A stretch of 64,000 nt of DNA from Spirodela intermedia (Eukaryota; Streptophyta; Magnoliopsida; Alismatales; Araceae). Shown in pieces: positions 35,333-46,418 of the stretch (the stretch's first letter is position 1; each line of letters begins with the position of its first letter). The notes under the pieces are model-generated. The model worked only from the letters and a program-made list of their open reading frames with translations, had not been told where the DNA came from and made no database searches. The stretch covers positions 312,501 to 376,500 of the forward strand of contig LR746276.1 in NCBI GenBank assembly GCA_902729315.2, given 5' to 3'. The translations under genes were made by a program, and so were the position numbers.

Positions 35333-35394
35333 AATGAGCTATGATGTCATTCCTCGTAGTGAAGAGAGAAGTGATGTTATCCTCGTCACCCCTC

Positions 35395-36250
35395 AATAAT
35401 GCAAGATATTCACAATAGATGATACAACTCTATGTTCCTAAAGTTCAACTAATTTTTCTACTTGTTCCTAATGAAGGAAACCACCCATCTTGTAATTTCT
35501 TTTATGCTTGTAATTTTACTAATCTGCAAACATGCAAAAGCAAGAAGTCAAGAGGCTTGTAAAGCTGCACAAATAAATTTACTAGAATAATTTTGTAGTA
35601 TCACCTAATAAAATTAGATATTTTTGTATAATAGTGCACTATTTTTTTGAGATGTAAGGATGGGATTTCTATCAACAAGCACATTGAATTTTTTTACTAG
35701 TACCCATCATGGGTTTGTGACAAGAGAATGGATGGTTATATAGTCAATTTTTATGATAATCAAAGGATTTTTATCTCTTCCAAAATAAGAAATTTTTAGA
35801 GATGACCCTAATAAGAATTCTAATGAGTAGGTAGTGTCTATAAACCTTAGAAGTGACTATATTATAACATATTTCTACAAAATATTTAGATATATATACT
35901 AATTGGCTGATGAGGGTATTCTTTTGATCTTATCTCAAACCCAAAATATATTCTTGAGCACTTCAATGGCAACTCCAACTTAACTTTTCCATTCGAAAGT
36001 CAATTCTTTAGATCCAATGGGCCCAATCTTGACTCTACTAATGTTTATCCCTAGATGTGGATAAAATGTTTATCCATATTGAGTCATGCCACATTGAATT
36101 TGAGATTCATAAAATTAAAATTTAAAATTACAACATATAAGGATAAATAGAATTATGAAACATAATTTGCGCCCCATTTTAATACATAAATGGGATTGAA
36201 CAAGATTGATCATTACCCTCATGTTTTATTTTAAAATGATATTATATCTT
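35395..36250. repeat. Subtilase upstream module, copy 4 (orphan)
   Basis: The stretch is homologous to about 23000-23790 and 14690-15500 (landmarks CCACCCATCTTGTAATT, GTGACAAGAGAATGG, ATCAGAGGATTTTTATYTCTTC variants and TGGATAAAATGTTTATC). It has many C-to-T changes, and no subtilase lies beside it. The attached gene copy appears to have been lost. Confidence 0.6.
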
Positions 36251-36269
36251 TTTCTAGAACTCTTTGATG

Positions 36270-36790
36270 TGACTTAGTCATATTTTAAGATATTTGAATT
36301 TAAATTTATAAACTATTAATTTTAAATAAAAATGAGCTCCAAAAAATAGTGAGAATTTTTCAACTTCATCAAAGTAGTGTACAATAATGGTTGGTAAATT
36401 TTCAGAATCAAGAAAATATTTTTCAAATTAGATAAAAGATAAAATCAGATGTTGACCTCAAGCAAACATTTGAGAGAAAAATAGAGTTTCATTAGGAGTA
36501 CAAAATTATTTTTCAAAGATTCCTTGAAATCGAGATATAAAAGTATAAAAAGAATGGTAATAGATCAAAGATGAATTTAAAATTTGAAATTAAACAAACT
36601 TAATATTAATTTAAGAATTAGATGAGTTTAGATAATGAAACATAATTTTAGCATCACATAGTGTTCATCATAATTTAAAAAATGAAACCTAGTTTTACAT
36701 TGTAGTAGTGATCACAAGAATTCAAGATGCTCAAAGGGTCTCTAAGTGACTTCTACAGCTCGAAGGCTCTTACTAGACATTGACATCATG
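36270..36790 (-). repeat. Athila LTR fragment
   Basis: This is a minus-strand LTR inner end (TGTGACTTAGTCAT onward) with strong decay, running to a CTCGAAGGCTCTTACTAGACA block that matches the 144-bp LTR unit. It abuts the start of another LTR copy at about 36795. Confidence 0.5.
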
Positions 36791-37584
36791 GGCACTAATA
36801 AATCACGTAAATTTAAAATTTAGAAAACTAAAAAATACTAATATTTAGATATTTAAAATTATTGTATTTCTAAAAAATAAATCCATTATAATTTAATAGA
36901 ATTTTCAAAAATAGTGAAAATTTTGTCGAGTCAATTATAGGGATATAATATAATATCAGATAGTATTTTAGATTTTTAAAAAAATATATATGATTTTTTA
37001 TAAATTTATATTGAAAAATAAAAAATAAAATATATTTAAAATTTTAAAAATAAATAAATAAAAGTGTGGATGTCAAGATGATGTCAATGTCCAACAAACG
37101 TGAATCAAACAAAAATAGAGTTGTATCCAAATGATTTAATTAGTCAAATTAAGATCTGTAAAAGTCAAAAGAATCATAATTAAATAAAAAATAGTTGGAA
37201 AATTAACATTGCACAAATTATCACTAAATAAAGTAAAAATTAAGTTAAAAATAAGAAAAATAGAGTTGCGACATTGCAACAATGATGTGTCAACAATACA
37301 CCAAAATTCTAAGCATTTGAGAGGATAGTTGTATAATGTCCATGACCTTGAAGGCTCTCCCTAGACAAACATAATGTAGACAATCTCTATATCTTCTTGT
37401 GAAGTCTAGATATTATTCGATAGTTGTATCAAACTCTCAACCCTCGAAGGTCCATTATCTATCTCTCTCTTCTCATCTTTCTTTCTTCTTCTTTTCTATA
37501 TAATCTCATGTACTCCTCTTCTTCATTAAAGAATGATTATGAACTCTAGAGTTTCCTCTCCTATATCAACATGGTATTAGAGCT

Positions 37585-39203
37585 TGATGTGACTTAGTCA
37601 TTGTATAGTAAATCACATAAATTTAAAATTTATAAAACTAGAAAATATAATTTTTTAGATATTTAGAAGTATTTCTAAATAAATATATCAATTATAATTC
37701 AATAAAACTTTCAAAAATAGTGGTAATATTTTAGGTCAATCACAAAGATGTAATATAATATTTGGTAATTATTTAGAATTTTCCTCAAAAATATTATTTT
37801 CTATAAATTTTATACTAGAAAAAAATATATATATTTAAAATTTATGAAAAAAGAAAATAAGAGTACGGACATCAAGATGACATCAGCACCTGACAAATGT
37901 AAATCGAGTAAAAATAAAGTTCTATCCGGTGACTCTTATGTAAGCGATTACAAACGATTTAATTGATCAAATTAAGATCTGTAAAAGCTAGAAGAATCAT
38001 AATAAAATGGAGTATATCTTTATAAATTTAAAATCAATAAATTATCACTAAAAGAAGTAGAAATTAAGTTGAAAACAAGAAAAAAGAGTTCCAACATCAC
38101 AGCAACAATGCATCGATGATACATCGGAATCCTAAGCATTCGAGAGGATTGTTGTGCAGTGTCCACAGCCTCAGGCTCTCCCTAGACAAAGATGACGTGG
38201 GCAATTTCTAGATCTCCTTGCAAAGTCTAGAGATCAATGAAATGGGTCATCAAATCGTCTCCGGTGGCTGTCACCCAACAGAGCAGAAAAATGGTAACTT
38301 TGCGGCTCTCCGACGATTGTCACCCGACAGAGAGGAGCTAGATGGAGGTGAGGCGTATGTTAGGGAGCTTCATCATCAGGTCTGCGCAGCAAAATGAGGC
38401 TCTTCATCGCATTTGGTACACTCTCAGGAGGTGGCGACTCATCTCTTGGTAGATCATCCTCTTCCCGACGACAGCTTGTTTGTCGATCAATCAGAGATGC
38501 TTTACTCAATGGATTCTCGATCCTTTTATCACGAATTGTTTAGTAATTTTAGTAACAATACTCTGCGAATCGCATTGATGAGATTTTTGCCGATGATCCA
38601 GTGATTCTGGTTGCTTAATCCCTCACTGGCGATCTACAAGAAAGTCACGATAATCAAATAAAAATATGAATTTTGGCTCTAGGAAGATTCAAACCTATGC
38701 TGGTTGCCCGTCCTTTTTGGGGAAGGTGACGTAGGTTTAGTCCCACATCAATTGTGTGCCGAAGTTTCTAGTGAATATAAAATAATATTACATTTTCGAT
38801 CAAGTCCCTTTCTCATGCGTGTATGACCACTCCTTGCCCCACAACTAGCTAGCCACTAGTGACGTGAAAGGGGAGTGGCGCATATGTGCCCCCATCAATT
38901 CAAGTCGCTTGAGCCCTTACTCGCGGCTCTTGCCTGATTACGCTTCTGACCTGCTTGCGGGCCTGGTTGACTAACGAGTCCCCTCCATTTTGTTGTATTT
39001 TTATTTTAATTTCTTTTCCTTCATTGATCTCAAAAGTAAGACTATAAAAATCATATAAAATCACATAATTACCAAAAAATTCATATTAATTAACTAAAAA
39101 CCACTTTTCACACTTTAACATAAATATAAGTCTTTTTATCATGAGTTAAGGTTAAAACTATATTATTTACTAATTATTAACTCATGATAATAAAGACTTA
39201 TCA
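37585..39203 (-). repeat. Athila solo LTR
   Basis: A complete minus-strand LTR of about 1619 bp, from TGATGTGACT (inner end) to GACTTATCA (outer end), with no internal region on either side. Flanks are GAGCT (left) and GAGCC (right), a 5-bp target duplication with one change. It sits immediately after the PBS of the short-LTR copia. It contains a single 144-bp unit and is moderately CpG-decayed. Confidence 0.8.
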
Positions 39204-39539
39204 GAGCCCTAGATATCTCTCATCGTCATCCTTTTCTCTAGTGTGCCACCCGTCTTTGATGTGCTATTCTCCTCCTCGCCAGCCTCTTCCTTCATCAGGC
39301 AGCTCTTCAGTGTCACTGCTCTTCCCTCTTCCGATGTCATTATCTCTAACATTGTTCTCCATCTTCTTTTGGCACTACCCTCCTCACCTCCGCTTCTGCC
39401 CCTCTCCAGGCTGCTGGCCACTCCTTCAAGCTGTCGGCCGCTCCTCCAAGCTGCCATGCAGCCACCGCCTCCCTCTTCGGTGTGTCACCCTCCTCCGATA
39501 TTGCCCTCCTTTGGTGGCGCCCTTCTCTTCTTAGTGGTG

Positions 39540-40049
39540 CTAGCCTCTTCTGCCCCGAGCATCACCTCCCGATGCCCTGCCTGTGGACTCTTGACCCCCT
39601 GCGTGTCGACTTGCGGTCCTCCGTGCATTGCCTCCCAATGCCCTAAGCATCGCTTCTTGACGCCTCAATGCATCCCCTCCCGACGCCTCGAGCATCGTCT
39701 CTCGACATCCATTGGGGCCAAGCTCTCCTCCTCGTCCACCTCCTTTGGCTCATTGCCCTCACCTTCTCCATCGTCCTCGACCACTTCTAACCTTGCCGCC
39801 GCCTCACTCTCAAGCATGCCACCCTCCTCTGGTGGTGCCCACCTTTGACAGAGCCATTGGGCATCAAAGGTGACATGCAGGGATCAAGAGGTGGCATAGG
39901 GGTGCTGGGAGGCAACGAGTGACATGTCGGGAGGCAATGTGGGGTGCTAGGAGATAATGCACAAGGCGTCAAGAGGCGACACACAAGGCATCATGAGGCG
40001 GCGTGGGGCATTGGGAGACGACACACGAGGCATCAGGAGGGATGCTCCC
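39540..40049. repeat. GC-rich minisatellite in inverted orientation, left part
   Basis: Imperfect repeats of a CATCACCTCCCGATGCCC-type unit run forward at 39540-39720 and in reverse complement at about 39850-40049 (GGCATCAGGAGG-type units). The forward type resumes at 48464-48760 beyond the inserted element. Open frames across it are repeat artefacts. Confidence 0.6.
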
Positions 40050-40469
40050 TGATAAGTCTTCATTATCATGAGTTAATAATTAGTAAATAATATAGTTTTA
40101 GCCTTAACTCATGATAAATAGACTTATATTTGTGTTAAAGCATGAAAAGTGGTTTTCAGTTGATTAACGTGAATTTTTGGGTAATTATGTGATTTTATAC
40201 GATTTTTACAGTCTTAGTTTTGAGATAAATGAAGAACAAGAAATAAAAATAAAAATATTGCAAAATGGGGGGACCCGCCGGCCAGCCGGGCCCGCAAGCG
40301 GGTCGGAAGCGCAGTCGGGGAGTAGCCGCGAGCAGGGGCTCGAGCGGCTTGCTTGGATTGATAGGGGCACGTGTGCGCCACTCCCCTTCCACGTCACCGG
40401 TGATCAGCCGGCTGTGGGACAAGGAGTGGTCGTACACGCGAGAGGACTTTGCCTACAAAGCTAACTTTA

Positions 40470-40477
40470 CTATATAT
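40470..40477 (+). promoter_or_regulatory. LTR TATA box
   Basis: CTATATAT in CpG-rich surroundings is the best core promoter in the LTR. It is conserved in the copy at 3740-5330 (minus strand, about 4940) and repeated in the 3' LTR at about 46838. Transcription would start some 30 bp downstream, near 40505 (inference). Confidence 0.5.
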
Positions 40478-41024
40478 TTGCCCGAATAATCCGCGTACAA
40501 CCGATGTGGGACTAAACCTTCAGGGGGGGCGACCGCCGCAGGTTCGAATCCTCCCAGAGTCAAAATTCATATATTTTTAACTGATTATCGCGACTTTCCT
40601 GCAGATCGCCGGTGAAGGATTAAGCAACCGGAATCGCTGGATCATCGGCGAAAATCTCGTCAACGCGATTCGCGGAGCATTGCTACTAAAATTTCTGAAC
40701 GATTCGCGATAAAAGGATCGCAATCCATCGAGTAAATCATCTCCGATTGATCGACGAACAAGCCGTCGTCGGGAAGAGGACGATCCGCCGGGAGACCAGT
40801 CGCCACCTCCTGAGAGCGTACCAGATGCGATGAAGAGCCTCCTCTTGCTGCGCGGACCTGAGGATGAAGCTCCCTAACACGCGCCTCACCTCCATCCAGC
40901 CCCTCTCCGTCGGGTGACAGCCGCCGGAGAGCCGCAAAGTCGCCGTTTTTCCGCTCCGCCGGGTGACAGCCGCCGGAGACGATTCGACGACCCACTTCAT
41001 TGGTCTCTAGACTTCGCGAGAAGA

Positions 41025-41600
41025 TCTAGAGATTGCCCACGTCGTCTTTGTCCAAGGAGAGCCTTCGAGGCCGTGGACACTGCACGACGACCCTCCCGAA
41101 CGCTCAGGATTCCGGTGCATCGCCGACGCGTCGCCGTCGCGACGCCGGAACTCTGTTTTCCTGCTTTATCTAGAGATTGCCCACGTCGTCTTTGTCCAAG
41201 GAGAGCCTTCGAGGCCGTGGACACTGCACGACGACCCTCCCGAACGCTCAGGATTCCGGTGCATCGCCGACGCGTCGCCGTCGCGACGCCGGAACTCTGT
41301 TTTCCTGCTTTATCTAGAGATTGCCCACGTCGTCTTTGTCCAAGGAGAGCCTTCGAGGCCGTGGACACTGCACGACGATCCTCCCGAACGCTCAGGATTC
41401 CGGTGCATCGCCGACGCGTCGCCGTCGCGACGCCGGAACTCTGTTTTCCTGCTTTATCTAGAGATTGCCCACGTCGTCTTTGTCCAAGGAGAGCCTTCGA
41501 GGCCGTGGACACTGCACGACGATCCTCCCGAACGCTCAGGATTCCGGTGCATCGCCGACGCATCGCCGTCGCGACGCCGGAACTCTGTTTTCCTGCTTTC
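41025..41600 (+). repeat. Four tandem 144-bp units in the 5' LTR
   Basis: TCTAGAGATTGCCCACGTCG recurs at 41025, 41169, 41313 and 41457, exactly 144 bp apart, with near-identical units. The same array is at about 47393-47968 in the 3' LTR. Because 144 is divisible by three, a long repeat-encoded open frame exists on both strands; it is an artefact of the array. Confidence 0.95.
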
Positions 41601-42097
41601 AATTTAATTTACGCTTCATTTAGTGATACTTTGTTGATTTTTATTTACCAAACTATACTTCGTTCAATTACGATTCTTCCGGCTTTTACAGATCTTAATT
41701 TGATTAATTGAGTCGTCTGTAATCGCCTACGTAAGAATCGCCGGGCGGAACTCTGTTTCCGCCTGATTCGCGTTCGCCGGGCGCTGACGTCATCCTGACG
41801 TCCGCACCCTTATTTCCTTTTTTTTGTGAATTTTAAATATATTTCCTTTTTATTTCCTAGTATAAAATTCGTAAGAAAATCGTACTCATTGAGAAAAATT
41901 CTGAATAATTACCAGATATTATATTACATCCCTGTGATCGACCTGGAAAATTACCACTATTTTTGGGATTTGTATTGAATTATAATTGATCTATTTATTT
42001 TGAAATACTTCTAAATATCCGAAAATTCGTATTTTCTAGTTTTATAAATTTTATATTTGCGTGATTTAACATACAACGACTGAGTCACGTCAAATTT

Positions 42098-42115
42098 TGG
42101 CGCCGTTGCCGGGGA
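42098..42115 (+). other. Primer binding site, tRNA-Asp
   Basis: TGGCGCCGTTGCCGGGGA directly follows the 5' LTR (five bases between). It is the complement of the 3' end of plant tRNA-Asp and the usual Athila PBS. Confidence 0.92.
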
Positions 42116-42304
42116 TGTATTGAATAATATTTAGTATTTTTCTGTTTTTCTCTTAGAGTACACAAAAAAAAACTTTACTCTTGTTTTATTTTCTTTTTGC
42201 CGATTTTATTAGAAAAAGGGAACGAAAAGAAGCACGGCAAGGACTGGAGCATCCTGAAGGAGGGTAACAGTTACTAACTTTTTCCCTCGAATTTATTGAT
42301 TTTT

Positions 42305-44812
42305 ATGCATGGTAGAAGATCCTTGCATCCAAGGCTAGAAAATCCTTTCATTATTTCATTCAAAAAGAAAAATCCGAAAGAAAAATTAATTTTGATGGAT
42401 CCTGAAGGAAGTACAGGTCAAACTGAGAACAATCCTATGGCCATGAAAAATCATTATATCCCTGATTCATTTCAAAGAGCATCTAATATTAGAGTCCCAT
42501 TAGCACCCACTGTTAAATTCGAAATAAATCTAGGAATTTTTCAAATGCTCCCTAATTTTCATGGATTGCCTTTAGAGGAACCTCATCAGCACTTAGAAAA
42601 ATTTCATATGGTCTGTGATTTAGTTAATCTCCCTCAAGTTACACCGGAAATTATTAAGATGAAATTATTCCCTCATACACTTAGGGACAAAGCTAGTCAT
42701 TGGCTATCCACATTGGATAGAGAATTAACTAGCTGGAAAGATATAGAACAGGCCTTTCTTCGAAAATTTTATCCCTTAGGAAAAACTCAAAATATGAGAA
42801 AACATATATGGAGTTTTTCTCAAAGACCAGGAGAAACTTTGCATGAGACATGGGAAAAATTCAAAGATTTACTTAGAAAGTGTCCTCATCATGCTATACC
42901 CAAGTGGCAGCTCAATAGAATTTTTTATGATGGATTATTAGAACAACATAGAAATATGGTTGATTCTATATGTGGAGGAGCTTTTATGGAGAAAACTCCT
43001 GATGAGATTTACAGTCTTTATGAGAATTTAAGTGAAAATTCTAGAGATCAAGCCTCTTTTGAATTATATGACAAGGAAATGAAGAGAGAAATTTATGAAT
43101 TGCATCATGATGATGATTCTAAACTTAGAAATGAGGTTAATCAGATTAATCAAAGATTAGAAAAAATTGATTTACTTATTGATAATATTAGAAAGCCTTT
43201 TAACCCTCAACTTAATTCGAATAGTACATGTCCTATGTATGGTGAAAATGATTATTCTGAACTTCAATGTTATAATTTAGATCAATCATTTCACCCTATG
43301 CGAGAGCAAGTGCAAGTAGCTCACGGTTTTAATAGAAATAGGGAAAAATTTTCAAATTCTTATAATCCTAATTGGAGGAATAATTTTTCATGGAGAGACC
43401 CAAATAATATTCAAAATCCAGAAGCACTTAGACCCAATTCAAACTCTGAATTTCGTCCAAAACAAGAAAATAGATTTCAGAAAAATCAGCCCTCTCAAAC
43501 CCAACCTGATGCTATGGAAATGATGCAGCAAATGAGCCAAATGATGCAACAAACTATGAATCAAATGATGCAACAAATGATGCAGCACCAGAAACAAATT
43601 ATAGAGGCTCTTGAGAATAAGAGAGAAGAGGGACAGCTACCTAGTCAGCCCATAGAAAATTCAGAAAACTGTCCAACAGTAAGATTTCAGCAAGAAGAGT
43701 CTAGCTGGATAAATTTAGAAAAAAACCCACGAAATGAAAATGTTAGGACAGTGAATATATTGAGTGAGAATATTTTACCTGATCCTTATTTCCAATTATT
43801 AGAAGAAATTGATGATCCATTAGAAGTAAATGAGAATATTAAGGCCAAAAATATAGTAGCAGAAAATTTGAATAAAATCATTTATTGCTCACAATTGATG
43901 AATGAATATAGTGAGGATGATGAGGAGAAAGAACCCTTAGATGAAGAAACAGCGACTGATCATAGAAAAATCATCCAAATTTCAGTAGAAGGGAGTAAGG
44001 ACAGAAATGAAGAAAAATATATTTCAGGGGAGGAAAAATCAATTGATTTGGGAGATGTAGGAGACGAAATTAATGAATCTAATCATAATTTTGCAGCCAT
44101 GGATGTTGATTGTGAGGATGATGATGTATATCATATACCAAAATTAAAAGATAGCTCTTGGGAAGATGAAGAATTTGATGAGTTGAGAAACGAAAAGCTA
44201 GAAAAAGAATTGATTCAACTAATGGGAACAAGCGAAAATAATAGATGTGAATATAAAAATAATTTTGGAGGAGAAAATTTGAATTTTACTGAATTCATTA
44301 GATCTGAGATTAAAGAAGACAATCCTTCCATCCTTCAAAACCCACAGCCCATTAGAATTATTTCTAAGCTTGAAATATTTCACTCCTCACAAATTGAACA
44401 AATATGTATGGAAGATAAAATGGAGCAGGGGAAGATTATGCAGATAAAAGAAGACATTAAGAAATGGGTGAGTGGAAGAATTAGAGATACCAATTTAGAT
44501 GAAAAAGTTCTAGATTGGGCAAGAGCTAATCTGAAAATTATATGGCCTGATCACATTTTATGGTTTATTAATAGAAAGTATTTATTAATGAATGAGAGCC
44601 TAACAAAACAAGATAGAAATAAGGAAAGATTCTTTTCAAAATGGAAATATTATTTTTGGGAAAATTTTGTTAATTTCCATTTTGTTTTGGCTGAAAGTAT
44701 GTCAAGATATATATATGAAGTAAATGAATTTATGCTAAATCTGAAAAAGAATATCATAAAACTTACCTTGGGATACAAATATATTTTGATGGCCATAGAT
44801 CAGCTTATATGA
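42305..44812 (+). CDS. Gag-type polyprotein with an unrecognised C-terminal domain
   Basis: Intact frame of about 835 residues; the ATG at 42305 is in frame with a second plausible start at 42394 (MDPEGSTGQ). Residues about 110-260 form the Ty3/gypsy gag core (HTLRDKASHWLSTLDRELTS, then WSFSQRPGETLHETWEKF, then WQLNRIFYDGLLEQHRNM). A Met/Gln-rich coiled-coil-like tract (MEMMQQMSQMMQQTMNQMMQ) lies at about 400-430. Similarity to gag of the autonomous relative ends near ILPDPYFQLLEE (about residue 500). From there about 330 residues are acidic, then mixed charged and aromatic (KKWVSGRIRD, LDWARANLKIIWPD, FFSKWKYYFWENFV), where protease and RT would normally be. I recognise no family for this part. 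It probably encodes a structural particle protein; the C-terminal role is unknown. Confidence 0.88.
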   Translation: MHGRRSLHPRLENPFIISFKKKNPKEKLILMDPEGSTGQTENNPMAMKNHYIPDSFQRASNIRVPLAPTVKFEINLGIFQMLPNFHGLPLEEPHQHLEKFHMVCDLVNLPQVTPEIIKMKLFPHTLRDKASHWLSTLDRELTSWKDIEQAFLRKFYPLGKTQNMRKHIWSFSQRPGETLHETWEKFKDLLRKCPHHAIPKWQLNRIFYDGLLEQHRNMVDSICGGAFMEKTPDEIYSLYENLSENSRDQASFELYDKEMKREIYELHHDDDSKLRNEVNQINQRLEKIDLLIDNIRKPFNPQLNSNSTCPMYGENDYSELQCYNLDQSFHPMREQVQVAHGFNRNREKFSNSYNPNWRNNFSWRDPNNIQNPEALRPNSNSEFRPKQENRFQKNQPSQTQPDAMEMMQQMSQMMQQTMNQMMQQMMQHQKQIIEALENKREEGQLPSQPIENSENCPTVRFQQEESSWINLEKNPRNENVRTVNILSENILPDPYFQLLEEIDDPLEVNENIKAKNIVAENLNKIIYCSQLMNEYSEDDEEKEPLDEETATDHRKIIQISVEGSKDRNEEKYISGEEKSIDLGDVGDEINESNHNFAAMDVDCEDDDVYHIPKLKDSSWEDEEFDELRNEKLEKELIQLMGTSENNRCEYKNNFGGENLNFTEFIRSEIKEDNPSILQNPQPIRIISKLEIFHSSQIEQICMEDKMEQGKIMQIKEDIKKWVSGRIRDTNLDEKVLDWARANLKIIWPDHILWFINRKYLLMNESLTKQDRNKERFFSKWKYYFWENFVNFHFVLAESMSRYIYEVNEFMLNLKKNIIKLTLGYKYILMAIDQLI

Positions 44813-45144
44813 TATAAGAGCTGTCCAGCTGGAGACATTAAATTCAGCGCTGCATGGGAGGCAACCCATGGTTTTTATTTCATTCTGTTTGATTTTTTTT
44901 AAGCTCTGTTTTTCTTAGAATTTCGCAGTACTTGTTTCTGTATTTGTTTTTCTTTCGAAAAAGTGCAGGAGTGTAAGATGAAGTGGAAAATTAAAAACGA
45001 GGTTGAGGTGATGTCTTTCTGAGCTTCATCATTTATGAAAATATTTTTAATGCTTAACTTTACAGATATGCATGCTTCACTTGAAAATTATATTTTCTGC
45101 ATATTCTGTTTCGAGTTTTCTGTGTCATTGAGGACAATGTCATT

Positions 45145-45160
45145 TTTAAGTTGGGGGGTG
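45145..45160 (+). other. Internal polypurine-tract-like motif
   Basis: TTTAAGTTGGGGGGTG is identical to the 16 bases immediately before the 3' LTR (46403-46418). It could act as a second plus-strand primer, or it could mark an old internal duplication. Confidence 0.5.
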
Positions 45161-45853
45161 AAGTATTCATTATTAATTTATGCTGTAGGACGATTAAGAA
45201 CATGTGTTTGCATTTTATTCAACTTAGAACAGCAACTAAAAAAATAAAAATAAAATAAAATTCGGAAAAATTGCAACATCTATTTTCTGGTTTTCTGTCA
45301 GAAACAACAGACTGTCAAAAACAGCAGATGAAAAAACAACCCGAAATTTGAAATTCTAGAGACCCTTTTCTCACATTTCAATCCCGTAGACATATATTAC
45401 TGAAATTCGAGAAACCTATAAAGAAGATAGTTTTGATTTATTTTTGACAAATTTATTGCTGCTAAAATAGAACTGAAAACAGAAAACAGAACTGTCAGAA
45501 CTATCTAATTTACAAATTCCTTACATCATATTGCATGCATGAAAAATTAAATCAATTAGATTGATTGATACCAAAAGATACTAGGAAGATTATTATTGAG
45601 TCAAAAGAATGATCTAGTAGCATGAAATGTTGGAATACTCCTTGGATACATGATAGATAACATGGATTTGATTTTACAGATTTTCACTTCATGATCTTGA
45701 TGGATAATATTTACTTGATGTGAAAATTTGATTGATCATTTGAGTTTAATGGAGATTTTTGCACCCTGATCTATAGGACTTGTGAGGAGAAATCACTTAT
45801 TTCAAAAAAAAAAAAAAAAAAAAAAGAGAGAGCAATGTGAAAAATCTAGAAAC

Positions 45854-46005
45854 GAAGAGTACACATGGAGGGTGTGAGACATCATTCTCATTGTCGAAAA
45901 TCGTGCATAGAAAAACACTTGCTGAAAAATAAGTGGATAAAGTGAAAGCCCTGAAAATGAAGAGTACACATGGAGGGTGTGAGACATCATTCTTATTGTC
46001 GAAAT
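45854..46005 (+). repeat. 105-bp tandem repeat pair
   Basis: GAAGAGTACACATGGAGGGT starts at 45854 and again at 45959, followed in both by GTGAGACATCATTCT and ATTGTCGAAA. The flanking parts also align. It lies in the non-coding 3' region of the element. Confidence 0.85.
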
Positions 46006-46402
46006 TTGTCTACAGGAAAAGCTACTTATCCACTATATATATAAAAAAAAAAAAAGAAGGAAGAAATATAGTGCAAACTTCAAAAATCAAGTCATAGAAA
46101 AAGGGAAATGTAAGATCAATATTATTCTTGGATGAGTATTGATAATTGGAACATCTTGTAAATACATCTATGAGTGAAGAAGTGATAAAGATGTGAATAG
46201 AAGAAGTGAAGTCTAGATTGTTATTCCAAGGAGTGTTTAAACATTTAAGTGCTTGACATCATTCTTAAATACTTGATATAAGAATCCAAAGTGTTTAAAG
46301 GTGCATCATTTCTAATTGTATTTCTTTTCTGTATTGAAATATGATGTTTGAGATTTGTAAATTTTTATTTTTGTAATTCCATTGCTAAGGGACTAGCAAT
46401 GA

Positions 46403-46418
46403 TTTAAGTTGGGGGGTG
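46403..46418 (+). other. Polypurine tract
   Basis: TTTAAGTTGGGGGGTG directly precedes the 3' LTR TG at 46419, the expected site for plus-strand priming. Confidence 0.85.

Larger units (their letters stand above)
40050..42092 (+). repeat. 5' LTR of the gag-only element
   Basis: Starts TGATAAGTCTTC and ends GAGTCACGTCA. It contains a TATA box (TATATAT, 40471-40477), a tRNA B-box-like GGTTCGAATCC (40542-40552) and four tandem 144-bp units (41025-41600). The inner edge is fixed by the PBS five bases downstream, the outer edge by the target duplication. Confidence 0.95.
44820..46402 (+). other. Non-coding 3' internal region of the gag-only element
   Basis: The region begins soon after the gag stop with the GCGCT..GGGAGGCAACCCA motif (about 44850-44871), known from Athila-group elements. 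It also holds a first PPT-like motif (45145-45160), an A-rich tract (45806-45825), a 105-bp tandem pair (about 45854-46005) and an ACTAGCAATG segment before the PPT. Short open frames here are not supported as genes. Confidence 0.6.

Noticed and set aside
40265-40560. A complete tRNA gene in the LTR
   Set aside because: Only a T-arm-like B-box is convincing. No full cloverleaf with an acceptor stem and A-box could be drawn, so it is kept as a finding and not annotated as a tRNA.
41025-41600. CRISPR-like or satellite array
   Set aside because: Units are head-to-tail without spacers and confined to LTRs of one element family. It is an LTR-internal tandem repeat.
40914-41711. 265-codon plus-strand open frame (and a 201-codon minus-strand one) with four Arg-rich repeats
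   Set aside because: It is the translation of four 144-bp LTR units, a multiple of three. It recurs identically in the other LTR and is absent from single-unit LTRs, so it is not a protein gene.
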